Below, piece after piece: positions 26,108 to 35,300 of a stretch of DNA of 64,000 nt (its first letter is position 1; the number at the start of each line of letters is the position of its first letter). Location: the NCBI GenBank assembly GCA_965278985.1, contig OZ257131.1, positions 1,302,001 through 1,366,000 on the forward strand, given 5' to 3'. This stretch comes from CAISIP01 sp965278985 (GTDB lineage: Bacteria; Pseudomonadota; Gammaproteobacteria; Burkholderiales; Burkholderiaceae_C). The position numbers and the translations under genes are program-made. The notes below the pieces were generated by a model. It saw nothing but the letters and a program-made list of their open reading frames with translations. It searched no databases and was not told the origin of the DNA.

Positions 26108-28009
26108 ATGGACATCGACACTTTCAAGCGCACGGTCGCGCGGCTGGAGCAGGAGAGCGCCGCCACGCCACGGGCCTACCAGGCCCGCGTGGCGCTGCTG
26201 GCCGCGCTGGGCTTCGGCATCCTGGCGCTGCTGCTGGGCACGGTGAGCCTGGGCCTGCTTGTGCTCGTGGGGATCGCCGTGCTGGTGGCTTTCCAGGGCG
26301 TCACGGCGTTTTTGCTGTTGCTCAAGTTCGGCAAGCTGTTGGTGCTGCTGGCCGTGCCGCTGTGGTACCTGCTCAAGGCCTCGGTGCAGGCGCTGTTCAT
26401 CCGATTGCCACCACCCCAGGGCCGAGAGATCCGCCAGGCCGACGCGCCCGCGCTCTTCATGGCCATCGACGGCATGCGCAGCCGCATGCGGGGCCCGCGT
26501 GTGCACCATGTGCTGGTGGTGGACGAGGTCAATGCCGCCATCGTGCAGCGCCCGGCCTTCGGCATCGTGGGGCCTGCGCGCAACTACCTGCTGCTGGGCC
26601 TGCCGCTGCTGGAGAGCCTGCCGCCCGAGGAGGCGCTGGCCGTGGTGGCACATGAGTATGGGCACCTGGCGGGCGCACACGGCCAGTTCGGCGCCTTCAT
26701 CTACCGGCTGCGCCTGACCTGGGGCACCATCCAGGCCTTTGCCGAACACGTACAGGGCTGGCTGGCGCGCCTGGTGGTGCCGCTGGTGCGCTGGTATGTG
26801 CCGTACTTCAACGCCTACAGCTTCGTGCTGGCACGCACCAACGAATACCAGGCCGATGCCGCATCCGCAGAACTGGTGGGGGCGCACCATGCCGCACATG
26901 CGCTCAAGCGCGTGAACCTGGTGGCGCCGCGCCACCAGCGCTTCATGGAGCAGACCTTCGAGCGCATCGACCACGAGCCTGCACCGCCGCCCGACCTGCT
27001 GCACCGATGGGCGGCCCAGGTGGCCAAAGCGCCTGCGGAGGGCGACGCCGCCCGCTGGCTCGCCGATGCGCTGGACCGCGAGGGCGACCCCATGGACACG
27101 CATCCCACGCTGCGCGCGCGCCTGCAGGCGTTGCCACAGGGCGCAGGCGAGGCCCTGGAGGCCCTGCCGCCACCGCTGCAGGGCGCGTCGGCTGCGCAGG
27201 CCTGGCTGGGCCCGCTGGTAGGGACGCTGCGTTCCGAATTCGAGGCGAGTTGGCTGCAGCGCATGGCTACGCCCTGGGAAGCGCGGTATGCCGAGGCGCA
27301 GCAGTGGCGTCAGCACCTGGCGGAGCTGCGCGCCGCGCCCGAACCGGATGCCGCCACGCAGATCGAGATGCTGCGCCTGGCCTGGAGGCTAGAGCCTGCG
27401 ACCGATCTGCGCGCACCGCTGGCCGACTTCAATGCCGCCCATCCCGCACATGCCCTGGGCCTGTTCACGGAGGGCGCGGTGCTTCTGGAGCAGGGCGACC
27501 GCGCCGGGCTCGCACTGCTGGACCAGGCGATGGCCCTGGACCCCGAGGCCACCCGCGCCGCCTGCGAACGGGCCCACGCGTTCCTGGTGACGCACAAGGA
27601 CAAGACCGTGGCCGAGACCTATGCCGACCGCTGGCGCCAACGCGCCGCCTTCGAAGCCGCGCGGTCGGCCGAACTCGATGCGCTGGATGCCAAGGCCGAC
27701 CTGCAGCCCCACGGGCTGGCAGACGAGGCGCTGCACGCGATCCACGCCCGGCTCACCGACGCCGCGCGCAAGGGTGTGGCCGAGGTGTACCTCGTGCGCC
27801 GCGTGCTGCGCACGGACCCCGGGGTGCAGCAATACGTGATGGCCGTGCGCCTGACGTGGTGGGCCCGCCGCCGCGGGCAGCAGCGGCAGGTGGTGGACCG
27901 GCTGGCGGCGCTGGAGTGGCCGGTCGCGCTGCTGATCATCAGCTTGGATGGGGCCTATCTGCCGTTGCGTAAGAGGATGCAGCAAGTGGCGGGCGCGCGG
28001 CTGGTTTGA
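26108..28009 (+). CDS. M48 family metallopeptidase with long C-terminal extension
   Basis: 633 aa. Two membrane segments lie near residues 25-90. The gluzincin motif HEYGH is near residue 182, and the third zinc ligand Glu is in NEYQADAASAE near residue 245, typical of membrane M48 (HtpX/Ste24-like) proteases. The 350-residue C-terminal part is Ala/Leu-rich and probably helical, with TPR-like character (FTEGAVLLEQGDRAGLALLDQAMALDP). It likely degrades membrane or misfolded proteins on the inner membrane. It is the last core gene before the island. Confidence 0.85.
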   Translation: MDIDTFKRTVARLEQESAATPRAYQARVALLAALGFGILALLLGTVSLGLLVLVGIAVLVAFQGVTAFLLLLKFGKLLVLLAVPLWYLLKASVQALFIRLPPPQGREIRQADAPALFMAIDGMRSRMRGPRVHHVLVVDEVNAAIVQRPAFGIVGPARNYLLLGLPLLESLPPEEALAVVAHEYGHLAGAHGQFGAFIYRLRLTWGTIQAFAEHVQGWLARLVVPLVRWYVPYFNAYSFVLARTNEYQADAASAELVGAHHAAHALKRVNLVAPRHQRFMEQTFERIDHEPAPPPDLLHRWAAQVAKAPAEGDAARWLADALDREGDPMDTHPTLRARLQALPQGAGEALEALPPPLQGASAAQAWLGPLVGTLRSEFEASWLQRMATPWEARYAEAQQWRQHLAELRAAPEPDAATQIEMLRLAWRLEPATDLRAPLADFNAAHPAHALGLFTEGAVLLEQGDRAGLALLDQAMALDPEATRAACERAHAFLVTHKDKTVAETYADRWRQRAAFEAARSAELDALDAKADLQPHGLADEALHAIHARLTDAARKGVAEVYLVRRVLRTDPGVQQYVMAVRLTWWARRRGQQRQVVDRLAALEWPVALLIISLDGAYLPLRKRMQQVAGARLV

Positions 28010-28530
28010 CTCACGCCCTTCGGCCAGCCGCGGGCATGGGTCGCAGGACAGTTGCTCATTCCGCGTCCGCCGCCGCAATGCGTTATGGCGTGCGCCGTGG
28101 TGGGGTGGGCGTGAGGCACAACTCACAGCGAGCCGACTTGTCTGGGGCGGCCTCGTGCGCGGGGAGCATCAGGGAGAAAGCGCCCGCTGAAGCCGGAAGG
28201 TAGGCGCCAATGTATGGCGGCTTTGCAGCGGTTCTGGCCGTTGCCCCGACGGCCGGAATGCACGGTCTTTGACGCAAGCCGAACATCCATTGACTTTCGG
28301 GAGAGGTAGAGCAGGCTGACCATCGAATTCGCTTGGCAGGTGCATGCCCTACTATGGAATCCCGCCCGAAACGTATAGGGCGTAAGTGGCTGTTGCACGT
28401 TGGAATCGAGCAAACTTCATGCCCCTTCAAGTCCGATACCGGCTTTTGCTGGCGCCGCAGCATCAAGCGCCCAGGGCTCATCTTTTTGGTCCGACGTCGG
28501 TTTCGACCACGCGGCAGGGTAATGCTCAGC

Positions 28531-28542
28531 CCCCAAGACGCA
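28531..28542 (+). repeat. 12-bp direct repeat, left copy
   Basis: CCCCAAGACGCA, identical to 39181-39192. Together the two copies bracket the low-GC operon. It could be a target or attachment-site duplication; chance is not excluded. Confidence 0.4.
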
Positions 28543-28576
28543 GAGCTAACTGCTTGGAAAAGCTGCCCGCAAAGAA

Positions 28577-28607
28577 ATGACATGTCAGGATAAAAGCTAA
28601 AAATACT
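28577..28607 (+). promoter_or_regulatory. Candidate promoter of the defence operon
   Basis: ATGACA (28577-28582, five of six matches to the -35 consensus) and AATACT (28602-28607, weak -10) with a 19-nt spacer. The first TGACATGTCA palindrome covers the -35, and the second palindrome begins just after the -10. That layout suits repression by a dimeric regulator. Confidence 0.35.
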
Positions 28608-28649
28608 CGTGACATTGTCATTGAGGAGTATAGAATCTCGTTTGACATG
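28578..28649. promoter_or_regulatory. Three TGACAT sites, 32-33 bp apart (probable operators)
   Basis: TGACATGTCA (28578-28587) is a perfect palindrome. TGACA-T-TGTCA (28610-28620) is a perfect palindrome around a central T. TGACATG (28643-28649) is a half-site. Starts are 32 and 33 nt apart, about three helical turns, placing them on one face of the DNA. The XRE-family protein encoded at 30611 is the obvious candidate binder. Confidence 0.5.
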
Positions 28650-28663
28650 CCGGAAGGAGTGCC

Positions 28664-29218
28664 ATGCGCGACGATCTTCATCATTCGCTTCCTCAGACGC
28701 ATCCTTGGCGGAAAGTGGTTCAGTGCGCGTGCGCGCCTGGCCTGGGCGGCGACATTGTCGACACGCTGACCCGGGCGGCTTGGGCAAGGGCGGATTGGAT
28801 GAAGGAAGTCTGGGGTAAGGAGTTTCTGCAGGTTCTGGCGACGAAGCAAGTCGACCTCTTCGGAACCGAGCAGATGGAGCAGAAGTTGTCGGCGCTCGAG
28901 GCTTGGTGTCCTTCCCCCGATGCGCGTCGTGCCCTTGACATCGCTTTCGCCGAGATTTGGAGCGGCCAAACGACCGGTGACCTGAGGGACCGAGTCGCCC
29001 GAGCGGCGCTTGAGGCCAGCGCCGAAGATGGCATCGAAGGCGCCGTTGCATGGGTGGTTGACATCCATCACGACACCCAAGTCCGGCAACTCCGTGCGGC
29101 GCTCCTTGCAGCTTTGTCCAAGTGCGAGTTCCGACATCCACCGGCGCCTAAGGTCCGAACCCGTAAACCGAGCGTCGAACAGAGCTTGAAGACCGAGTTG
29201 GATCTGCAAGGGGTGTGA
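28664..29218 (+). CDS. Hypothetical protein, first gene of the defence-like operon
   Basis: 184 aa from ATG 28664 with AAGGAG 6 nt upstream. I do not recognise the family. It is mostly alpha-helical in appearance, with no signal peptide or membrane segment. Notable stretches are WARADWMKEVWGKEFLQVL and AVAWVVDIHHDTQVRQLRAALLAAL; the C-terminal 30 residues are basic and Pro-rich. Its stop lies within the leader of the QueC-like gene (ATG 3 nt downstream), so the two are co-translated. By position it may be a dedicated partner or substrate of the QueC-like enzyme, much as QatB accompanies QatC in the Qat system; that is inference only. Confidence 0.75.
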   Translation: MRDDLHHSLPQTHPWRKVVQCACAPGLGGDIVDTLTRAAWARADWMKEVWGKEFLQVLATKQVDLFGTEQMEQKLSALEAWCPSPDARRALDIAFAEIWSGQTTGDLRDRVARAALEASAEDGIEGAVAWVVDIHHDTQVRQLRAALLAALSKCEFRHPPAPKVRTRKPSVEQSLKTELDLQGV

Positions 29219-29220
29219 CG

Positions 29221-30609
29221 ATGCTGCAAACCACTCCTACCGTCGCCGAAGAGTCCGCTCGTCCTCTCCGGCCTCTTGCACAAAGCATTCCGAAAGGCCC
29301 TCCTTCGGCGCCGGCGAGCCTTGCCACTCGCATCGACGCGAGCCATCTTCAGCGCTACTGCTTCGCCAGCCACGATGAAGTACTTGAGGACCTGACTTCA
29401 GTCATCGGTGCCGTGCGGGCGGCTGACCGCTCTGTGATCCGGCACCACATGCAGGGATGGGCACGCGACCTCGCCATAAGCGCGCCGGTGAGCGACCTCA
29501 AGCTATGGCGCTCGCCGGAGGTGAATCGCGCGCTCGCGGACACGCTGTGCTTTCTGACGGCAGACCGCTGGTCGTTCGCATTCACATATCGAAAGCCCCG
29601 GACAGGGGAGCCTCGTCAGGAGTATCTTGTCGAACCGCCTGAGCAACCCAGGGTGTTCATGCCGTTCAGCAACGGCCTCGACTCGTTCGCCGTCGCCAAG
29701 GAACTTGTGGCGGGGTCAGCGTCGCTCGAACTGGTTTTGGTCAACGTGCGAGCCAAAGACAAGCCAACGAAGTGGAGCAACCTTGGCCGAAAGAAGAAGC
29801 TCGACTTTCACACGGTTGAGGTCGCTGCATATGCGCCTGAGCCCCACCGCGCCGAGTTGACCTTCCGCTCGCGGCCGTTCTTGTATGACCTGCTCGCTGG
29901 CTACGGTGCTGCCATTGCGCAGCCGGCGCGCGTCGTGATTCCTGAGAACGGTCAGGGCAGCCTCGGCGGCTCGCTGGTCCCGCTCGGTGCCGAGGCGCCA
30001 CACCGCAGTTGCCATCCTGGCTTCACGTCTCGACTGGCGAATCTGATTCGTCTTCTGACGAAGACCGAAGTCAAGTTCGACCACCCCGCCCTCTTCCTGA
30101 CGAAGGGTCAAGTGCTGGCCAGTCTGGTGAAGCACGACTCCAACGTCGCGCACTGGCTTTCAACCCATCGTTCCTGTTCATACGACGCGAGGCACTCGAG
30201 CAGCGAAATGAAGGTGATGCACTGCGGTGTGTGCGGCAATTGCGTCCTCAGACGCGTGTCGATGCAGTGGACCGGCGTGACCGACACGAGCGACTATCGA
30301 GCGCGTGACCTTCACGCGACCACCTTTGAGAAATCGTTCCCTGCGGGCATACCGCACGCCGTCAAAGCGAACCGGGACCTCGCGCTCAACAGTATTCGGT
30401 CGATGCAGAGACTCGCAGACCTCGCAACCAATCCGCGGGCCGTACGCGTAGAGGCAGAAATTGCAGCTCTAACGCGCGGCCTGAACGAACCAATAAAGAA
30501 CGTGAGAGAAAAGATGGAAGCATTCCTTAGCCAGCACCGCAAAGAGTGGGAGCTGTTCGTGGAGTCCTGCGGCCCTAGGTCCTGGGTGGCCGACTTCGCC
30601 GGGAACTGA
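29221..30609 (+). CDS. QueC-like PP-loop ATP pyrophosphatase (defence-associated)
   Basis: 462 aa from ATG 29221 (AGGGG 7 nt upstream; GTG 29215 rejected). A divergent PP-loop FSNGLDSF occupies residues 150-155 (S-N-G-L-D-S versus the usual S-G-G-x-D-S). A QueC-type zinc site is visible: a Cys near 319 (HRSCSYD), then HCGVCGNCVLRR near 335-342. QueC makes the nitrile of 7-cyano-7-deazaguanine. Standalone QueC-like proteins with N-terminal extensions occur in defence systems (QatC, and Cap9 in type IV CBASS). This one has a 140-residue N-terminal extension and a helical C-terminal 100 residues, and no QueD, QueE or QueF gene nearby. A role in queuosine synthesis is therefore unlikely; adenylation or modification of a partner is the favoured inference. 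Confidence 0.8.
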   Translation: MLQTTPTVAEESARPLRPLAQSIPKGPPSAPASLATRIDASHLQRYCFASHDEVLEDLTSVIGAVRAADRSVIRHHMQGWARDLAISAPVSDLKLWRSPEVNRALADTLCFLTADRWSFAFTYRKPRTGEPRQEYLVEPPEQPRVFMPFSNGLDSFAVAKELVAGSASLELVLVNVRAKDKPTKWSNLGRKKKLDFHTVEVAAYAPEPHRAELTFRSRPFLYDLLAGYGAAIAQPARVVIPENGQGSLGGSLVPLGAEAPHRSCHPGFTSRLANLIRLLTKTEVKFDHPALFLTKGQVLASLVKHDSNVAHWLSTHRSCSYDARHSSSEMKVMHCGVCGNCVLRRVSMQWTGVTDTSDYRARDLHATTFEKSFPAGIPHAVKANRDLALNSIRSMQRLADLATNPRAVRVEAEIAALTRGLNEPIKNVREKMEAFLSQHRKEWELFVESCGPRSWVADFAGN

Positions 30610-30610
30610 T

Positions 30611-31774
30611 ATGGCAACCGACGCGAACGCCCGGGCAGAAGCGCTCGGTGCGAAGCTTAAGCACGCTCGTTCACTCCACCGCATCACTCAGGAAGCGGCA
30701 GCCTCGAAGCTGGGCATGGCCCGGACGACTCTTGTCGCCATTGAAGCTGGCAAGCGTGCCGTCTCCAGCCAGGAGGTGCGCCAGTTCGCTGAGCTGTACG
30801 ACGTTGCTGAGAGCGAACTCATCAACGACGACGTTGTACCTCTTGAGCTCGAAGTGGAGTTCCGCAGCTCTGCGACCGAGTTGCAAGCCGCCGACGAAAT
30901 GCTGGTCGCGAACATGCTCAACCGGCTCGGTAGTTCAGCGCTACAACTCGAAGCGCTACTTGGTCAGGCACCGCCGCTCGTCGACCTTCCTGCGGTCGTG
31001 GTGTCGAAGTCGGGCTCACTGGACCAACAGGCCGAGGATGCCGCACTTCAGCTGCGCTCGCGCTTGGGCATCGGCTTAGGTCCCATCCAAGACCTTTCTT
31101 CTTTGATGGAATCCGAGATGGGGCTGCGAGTCTTCGAGAGACCGCTGCCTTCCAAGATATCGGGCGCTGTCGCCTTCGATGAGAAGGTCGGGGGCTTCGT
31201 GCTCCTGAACTCACTGCACCCACCGTACCGGCGACGTGTTACGGCGGCACATGAGGTTGGTCACGCGATGACTCGGCAAACGAGTCTGGTCGTTCACTTT
31301 GACAGTGAGCCACCTCAGAGTCGCACCGAGCGGTTCTGCGACCTCTTTGGCCTTGCCTTCCTCGCGCCGGCGACAGCGGTGCGAAGAAAGGCGAAAGAAC
31401 TTAAGGACCTGTTCGGGAAGTTCTCGGTAAGGCAACTGCTGATGATGGCGGTGTTCTTCAGCATTTCCATTGAAGCGATGACCCGTCGCCTTGAATCCTT
31501 GGGCATGCTGCCTCAAGGTACGTTCGCCACGCTGAAGAAGCAAGGAGTCGGTCTCGAGCACCGCCGCCGCGTGGCCGAGGACATGAGCGTGCCTGATGAG
31601 AACCAGCCGTTCACGCCGCGCTCACTCCTCCTCGCCGGCGTTGCATACGAGCGGGAACTTCTCTCCGAGCAGCAGATTGCGTCGATGCTTGAGCTGAGTT
31701 TGGTGGATGTTCGGCGCGCGCTCCAGGGGCGTGACGGCCACGCGGGGGAGGTGGTGCTTGACCTTGCTGAATGA
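30611..31774 (+). CDS. XRE family regulator fused to ImmA/IrrE zinc metallopeptidase
   Basis: 387 aa from ATG 30611, 1 nt after the QueC-like stop. An N-terminal helix-turn-helix (about 12-70: LKHARSLHRITQEAAASKLGMARTTLVAIEAGKR) is followed by an ImmA/IrrE (COG2856) domain with HEVGH near residue 214. The C-terminal helical part resembles other XRE-COG2856 proteins. Members are phage-type repressor/antirepressor proteases or antitoxins. It is directly followed by a PIN-like gene, a combination known from toxin-antitoxin loci. It probably autoregulates the operon through the TGACAT sites upstream and may sense damage or infection. Confidence 0.88.
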   Translation: MATDANARAEALGAKLKHARSLHRITQEAAASKLGMARTTLVAIEAGKRAVSSQEVRQFAELYDVAESELINDDVVPLELEVEFRSSATELQAADEMLVANMLNRLGSSALQLEALLGQAPPLVDLPAVVVSKSGSLDQQAEDAALQLRSRLGIGLGPIQDLSSLMESEMGLRVFERPLPSKISGAVAFDEKVGGFVLLNSLHPPYRRRVTAAHEVGHAMTRQTSLVVHFDSEPPQSRTERFCDLFGLAFLAPATAVRRKAKELKDLFGKFSVRQLLMMAVFFSISIEAMTRRLESLGMLPQGTFATLKKQGVGLEHRRRVAEDMSVPDENQPFTPRSLLLAGVAYERELLSEQQIASMLELSLVDVRRALQGRDGHAGEVVLDLAE

Positions 31775-32324
31775 TTACCTCCCAAAAGGCATCGTCGTTC
31801 TCGACGCCAGCGTACTCATCAATCTCCTTGGGTGCCGCGAGTGCGTCGCCGTTCTCGAAGGACTTGGAGCGAAGTGCTTGATAGAGGAGCGAACGCTCAA
31901 GGAGGTTCGGAAGCACCCTATACCCGGCTGCGACCACATTGAACCGCTACGCGCACTGGTTTGCTCCGGCGCACTAGAAGAGGTTCGGATGACCGATGAG
32001 GAGTACGAGAACTACCTGGCTTTTGTTTCAGGCCCGCTCGGAACTCGGCTGGACGATGGCGAGAGTGCGGCACTGGCAATCTCTGCTCGAGCATCGAGCG
32101 TCGTACTGGACGAGCGCAAGGCTCGTCGTAGGGCTGCCGAGGATGAGAGGGTCGCTAAGAGCCTGATCGTCGCGAGTACCTTGCAACTCATGTTGACCAG
32201 CGGCCATCGGCAGGCGTGGAGCGTTCGGAAGGTCCGAGGCCTCGTCGCCACATCTCGTCGTAACTCGAGGATGGGCGTTCCCAAGGAAGACATGGCTCTG
32301 CTCGAAGAACTGCTCAGTACATAA
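31758..32324 (+). CDS. PIN-like domain protein
   Basis: 188 aa from TTG 31758, chosen because GGAGG lies 6 nt upstream and no ATG is available in frame. The start lies within the end of the XRE-ImmA/IrrE gene (17-nt overlap). PIN-like acidic residues are visible: Asp in GIVVLDASVLINLL, Glu in DDGESAALAIS and Asp in SVVLDERKARR. That order fits PIN/DUF3368-type nucleases. Members of this superfamily cleave RNA and often act as toxins. It is probably the toxin or effector partner of the preceding protein. Confidence 0.78.
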   Translation: MTLLNDYLPKGIVVLDASVLINLLGCRECVAVLEGLGAKCLIEERTLKEVRKHPIPGCDHIEPLRALVCSGALEEVRMTDEEYENYLAFVSGPLGTRLDDGESAALAISARASSVVLDERKARRRAAEDERVAKSLIVASTLQLMLTSGHRQAWSVRKVRGLVATSRRNSRMGVPKEDMALLEELLST

Positions 32325-32384
32325 AGCCCGCAACATGGCCAACACCTACCTCACCGTCCCCTTGACTTGCTGCAACCCTCCGCG

Positions 32385-35300
32385 ATGACGGACGACACCC
32401 CAAAACTGCCAACGGCGCCCAAAGACGTCATTGAGCACATCCGACGCTTCGAGTTCGGCATCGGCGCATCGCTTCAAGGGGATGGCCGCGTAATTGTTGC
32501 GAACACGCAGCGCAGGTACCAGAGCCTGCTGGGCACTGTGGCCGAGGACCTGAACTCCAAAGACTCTCACTTCATTCTTGAGTTGGTCCAGAACGCCGAC
32601 GACAACAAATACGTCAAGGGCGTCGACCCTAGTCTGTCTTTCATCGCCGAGCGTCAGCGTCTTGTCGTGGTCAACAACGAAGCCGGCTTCCGCCCGGAAC
32701 ACGTCGCAGCTCTCTGTAGTGCTGGAGAGAGTTCGAAGAAGAACAAGACCGGCTACATCGGCGAGAAGGGCATTGGCTTCAAGTCCGTATTCAAGGTTAC
32801 CGATGCGCCCGAAGTTCATTCCAACGGCTTTCACTTCCAGTTCAATCGGAGCGACCCTAAGAACATCCTGGGATACGTTGTCCCACACTGGAAGGAGCCC
32901 GACTTCTCGCTGGACAACGAGGTCACCACGCTTGTGCTGCCCGCCCGGCCGGGAAAAAGCTTTCCAACGGAACTGCTGAAGGACCTCCAGGCTTCGCTTC
33001 TTCTCTTTCTTGGGAAGCTGCAAAGGCTCGAAGTGCAGACTGCAGCGGAACACGTTCAGTACGTTCGCAGGGATAGGGGGTCGGTGACGACTCTGACGAC
33101 GTCCCGTCGACTGTCAGACGGCACGACCCAGCTGGCGGAAAGGAGCTACTTTCGCACCAGTGCGACATACGACATGTCGGGCATCGATGAGCCCAAGCGA
33201 AAGGAAGTCCTTGAGTCCGACGTTGTCCTTGCGCTGCCACTTGCCGGCAACGGAGAGGCTGCACCAGACCCCGACAGCCCCGTCTACGCCTTCCTACCGA
33301 TTCGAGACTTCAACTTCCCGTTCTGCATCCAGGCCGACTTCGTGCTTACTTCGAGCCGCGAGAGCGTGCACGAGGACCTGGAGTGGAACATCACGCTGCG
33401 CGACCAAATCGCTGCGTGCTTCATTGAAGCACTGGAAGCGTTCAAAGCCACGCCCCGCCTGGCCAACACGTACCTTCGATTCATTCCTGAAGAAGATGCC
33501 GTACACGACCCCTTCTTCAGACCAGTGGTCGACCAGTTGGTCGATGCGCTCGGGGAAGCTCAAAGTGTCCCGGTTGAAGGCGGTAAGTGGCGCAAGCCCG
33601 AGCAGGTACTCCTCGCGTCACCTGAGGCGCACGCCCTCTTCAGTTCATCGGATGCGCTAAGACTTTTTGGCGCCGAGTACCCGAGTCCTTCATTCGATGC
33701 CTCCAATGAGCAACTGACGCGCATCGGGTGCAAGACGCTGGCTAAGGAAGACGTCGTCAGCGTTTTCGGCGAGCACGCCGCCTGGTTCGAAAAGAAGCCA
33801 CTCGAGTGGAAGGCCCGCTTCTATGCGTACCTAGCCTCTCCGTTTAGGCGTTCGGAGTACATCAAGGTACTCAAGGACGTGGCTTGCATTCCCAAGGCAG
33901 ATGGGCGGTTTGTGTCGCCGAGAGTGGGGACCATCTTTTTCCCCTTGAGCAAGAGCCGAAAGTCGAGGTACGACTTCGAACACGAGCTCACCATCCTCGA
34001 CGATGAACTCTACAGTGCCGCCCTCCAGGAATCTACCGAGGTAAAAGCCCTATTCGACGGCCTTGGGGTCAAGCCTGACAACCCCTACGCGCTCATCCGC
34101 GACCACATCATCAAGCGGCATGCCGGCGACCAGTTGGGCGACGACAACAAGGCCCTGATTGGGCACCTTCGGTACGTTCGGGACAAGCTGGACACCTACT
34201 TGGCGCACGCTACGGCGCTGGGCCAGACAAGGCAGACCGCACTGCAGGTGCTGAAAGATGGGCTCTTTGTGGGGACTTGCCAGGTCGAAGATGGCTGGCT
34301 ATTCGACCGCTCTTCTAGTCTCTATCTCGGCAAAGCCTACCGCCCCTCTTTCGACATCGAGAGCATGCTCGGGAACCAGATTGAACCGGCACGCTTGGTA
34401 TCGGAGGCCTACTTGATCAAGAAGCGTGGAGCCACCGCTGAGGACATGGAACGAGAGTTGGAGAGTTGGCGGCGATTCTTCTACGACATTGGTGTCAACG
34501 ATTCGCCGCTGTTGAGCGCCGAGGAAAGCCGGGCCGAGTGCAGCAAAGAGCTCAAGGCCCTTCTTGCGTCGCTAGACAACGGTGTGCGGCGAGCAACCCT
34601 GGAGTGCCTTGACCGCAACTGGCACAAGTACGAGGGCCACCTCGTCTACAGCGCTAAGGTCGGCCGCCAGTACATCACCTACTCCACGCCGTTCCGAACA
34701 GACCTCCGCGCGACCTTCGCCCCCACGAAGCGCAAGACCTCCGTGCAGCTGCCGCACGCCTACCTGGATGAGCCGACCATCAAGACCATCCTGGGCGGGA
34801 ACTCGGTCTTTGTCGACGCGGACTTGCACAACCTGCGGTTTCTCGACGCCACTGGAATCACGTACAAGGTCGACGCGAGCGCTTGCCTGAAGCGTCTTGC
34901 ACAGATTCGAGACGGCAAAGGTGGCGCCACAAGAGACCAGGTGCGCGCAATCTATCGACAACTGGAGGCGCTGTGGCCTTCCGAGAGGGCCGCGATTGAA
35001 ACGGCGTTTGCTCAGCACCCGCTCATCATGGTTGGAGCCGGCGAGAGCACTTCGTGGGTGCGACCTGAAGACGCCTGCTGGCAGCCGACCCACGTCAAGT
35101 TCCTCGATGCCGCGCATGTGCCGCTGCAGTCGCAGTACTCCGAGCATCGGACGTTCTTCACGAAGCAACTCGACGTCCCGCTCGAACTTCCGCCTTCCAA
35201 GTGGGTTGACGCGCTTTCCAAGCTCTCGGACGTCGAAGATGTGAACGAGCGGAAAAGCTTCGCGCTCACCATTTATCGACGACTTAACCGGGAACTGGGA

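Larger units (their letters stand above)
28010..28663. other. 654-nt region without a supported gene; left junction of the defence-like island
   Basis: No convincing coding sequence: reading frames here are short, lack recognisable domains and overlap each other. GC content falls along the stretch, from the core-like GC of the M48 gene end to AT-richer sequence near 28560-28660. It contains one copy of the 12-bp direct repeat (28531-28542) and the regulatory palindromes described separately. Confidence 0.6.

Noticed and set aside
25109..27316. 735-codon minus-strand open frame
   Set aside because: Lies antisense to the ABC-2 permease and M48 peptidase genes, which have intact motifs; no independent evidence.
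28345..28384. Imperfect inverted repeat GCCCTA...TAGGGC left of the island
   Set aside because: Short arms with a bulge and about 25 nt between them; no partner copy at the right junction.
28083..29141. 352-codon minus-strand open frame at the left edge of the island
   Set aside because: Overlaps the 28664 gene on the other strand, has no recognisable domain and no ribosome site.
29221..30609. Canonical queuosine-pathway QueC
   Set aside because: The protein is about twice the usual QueC length, its PP-loop is altered, and no queD/E/F genes are nearby.
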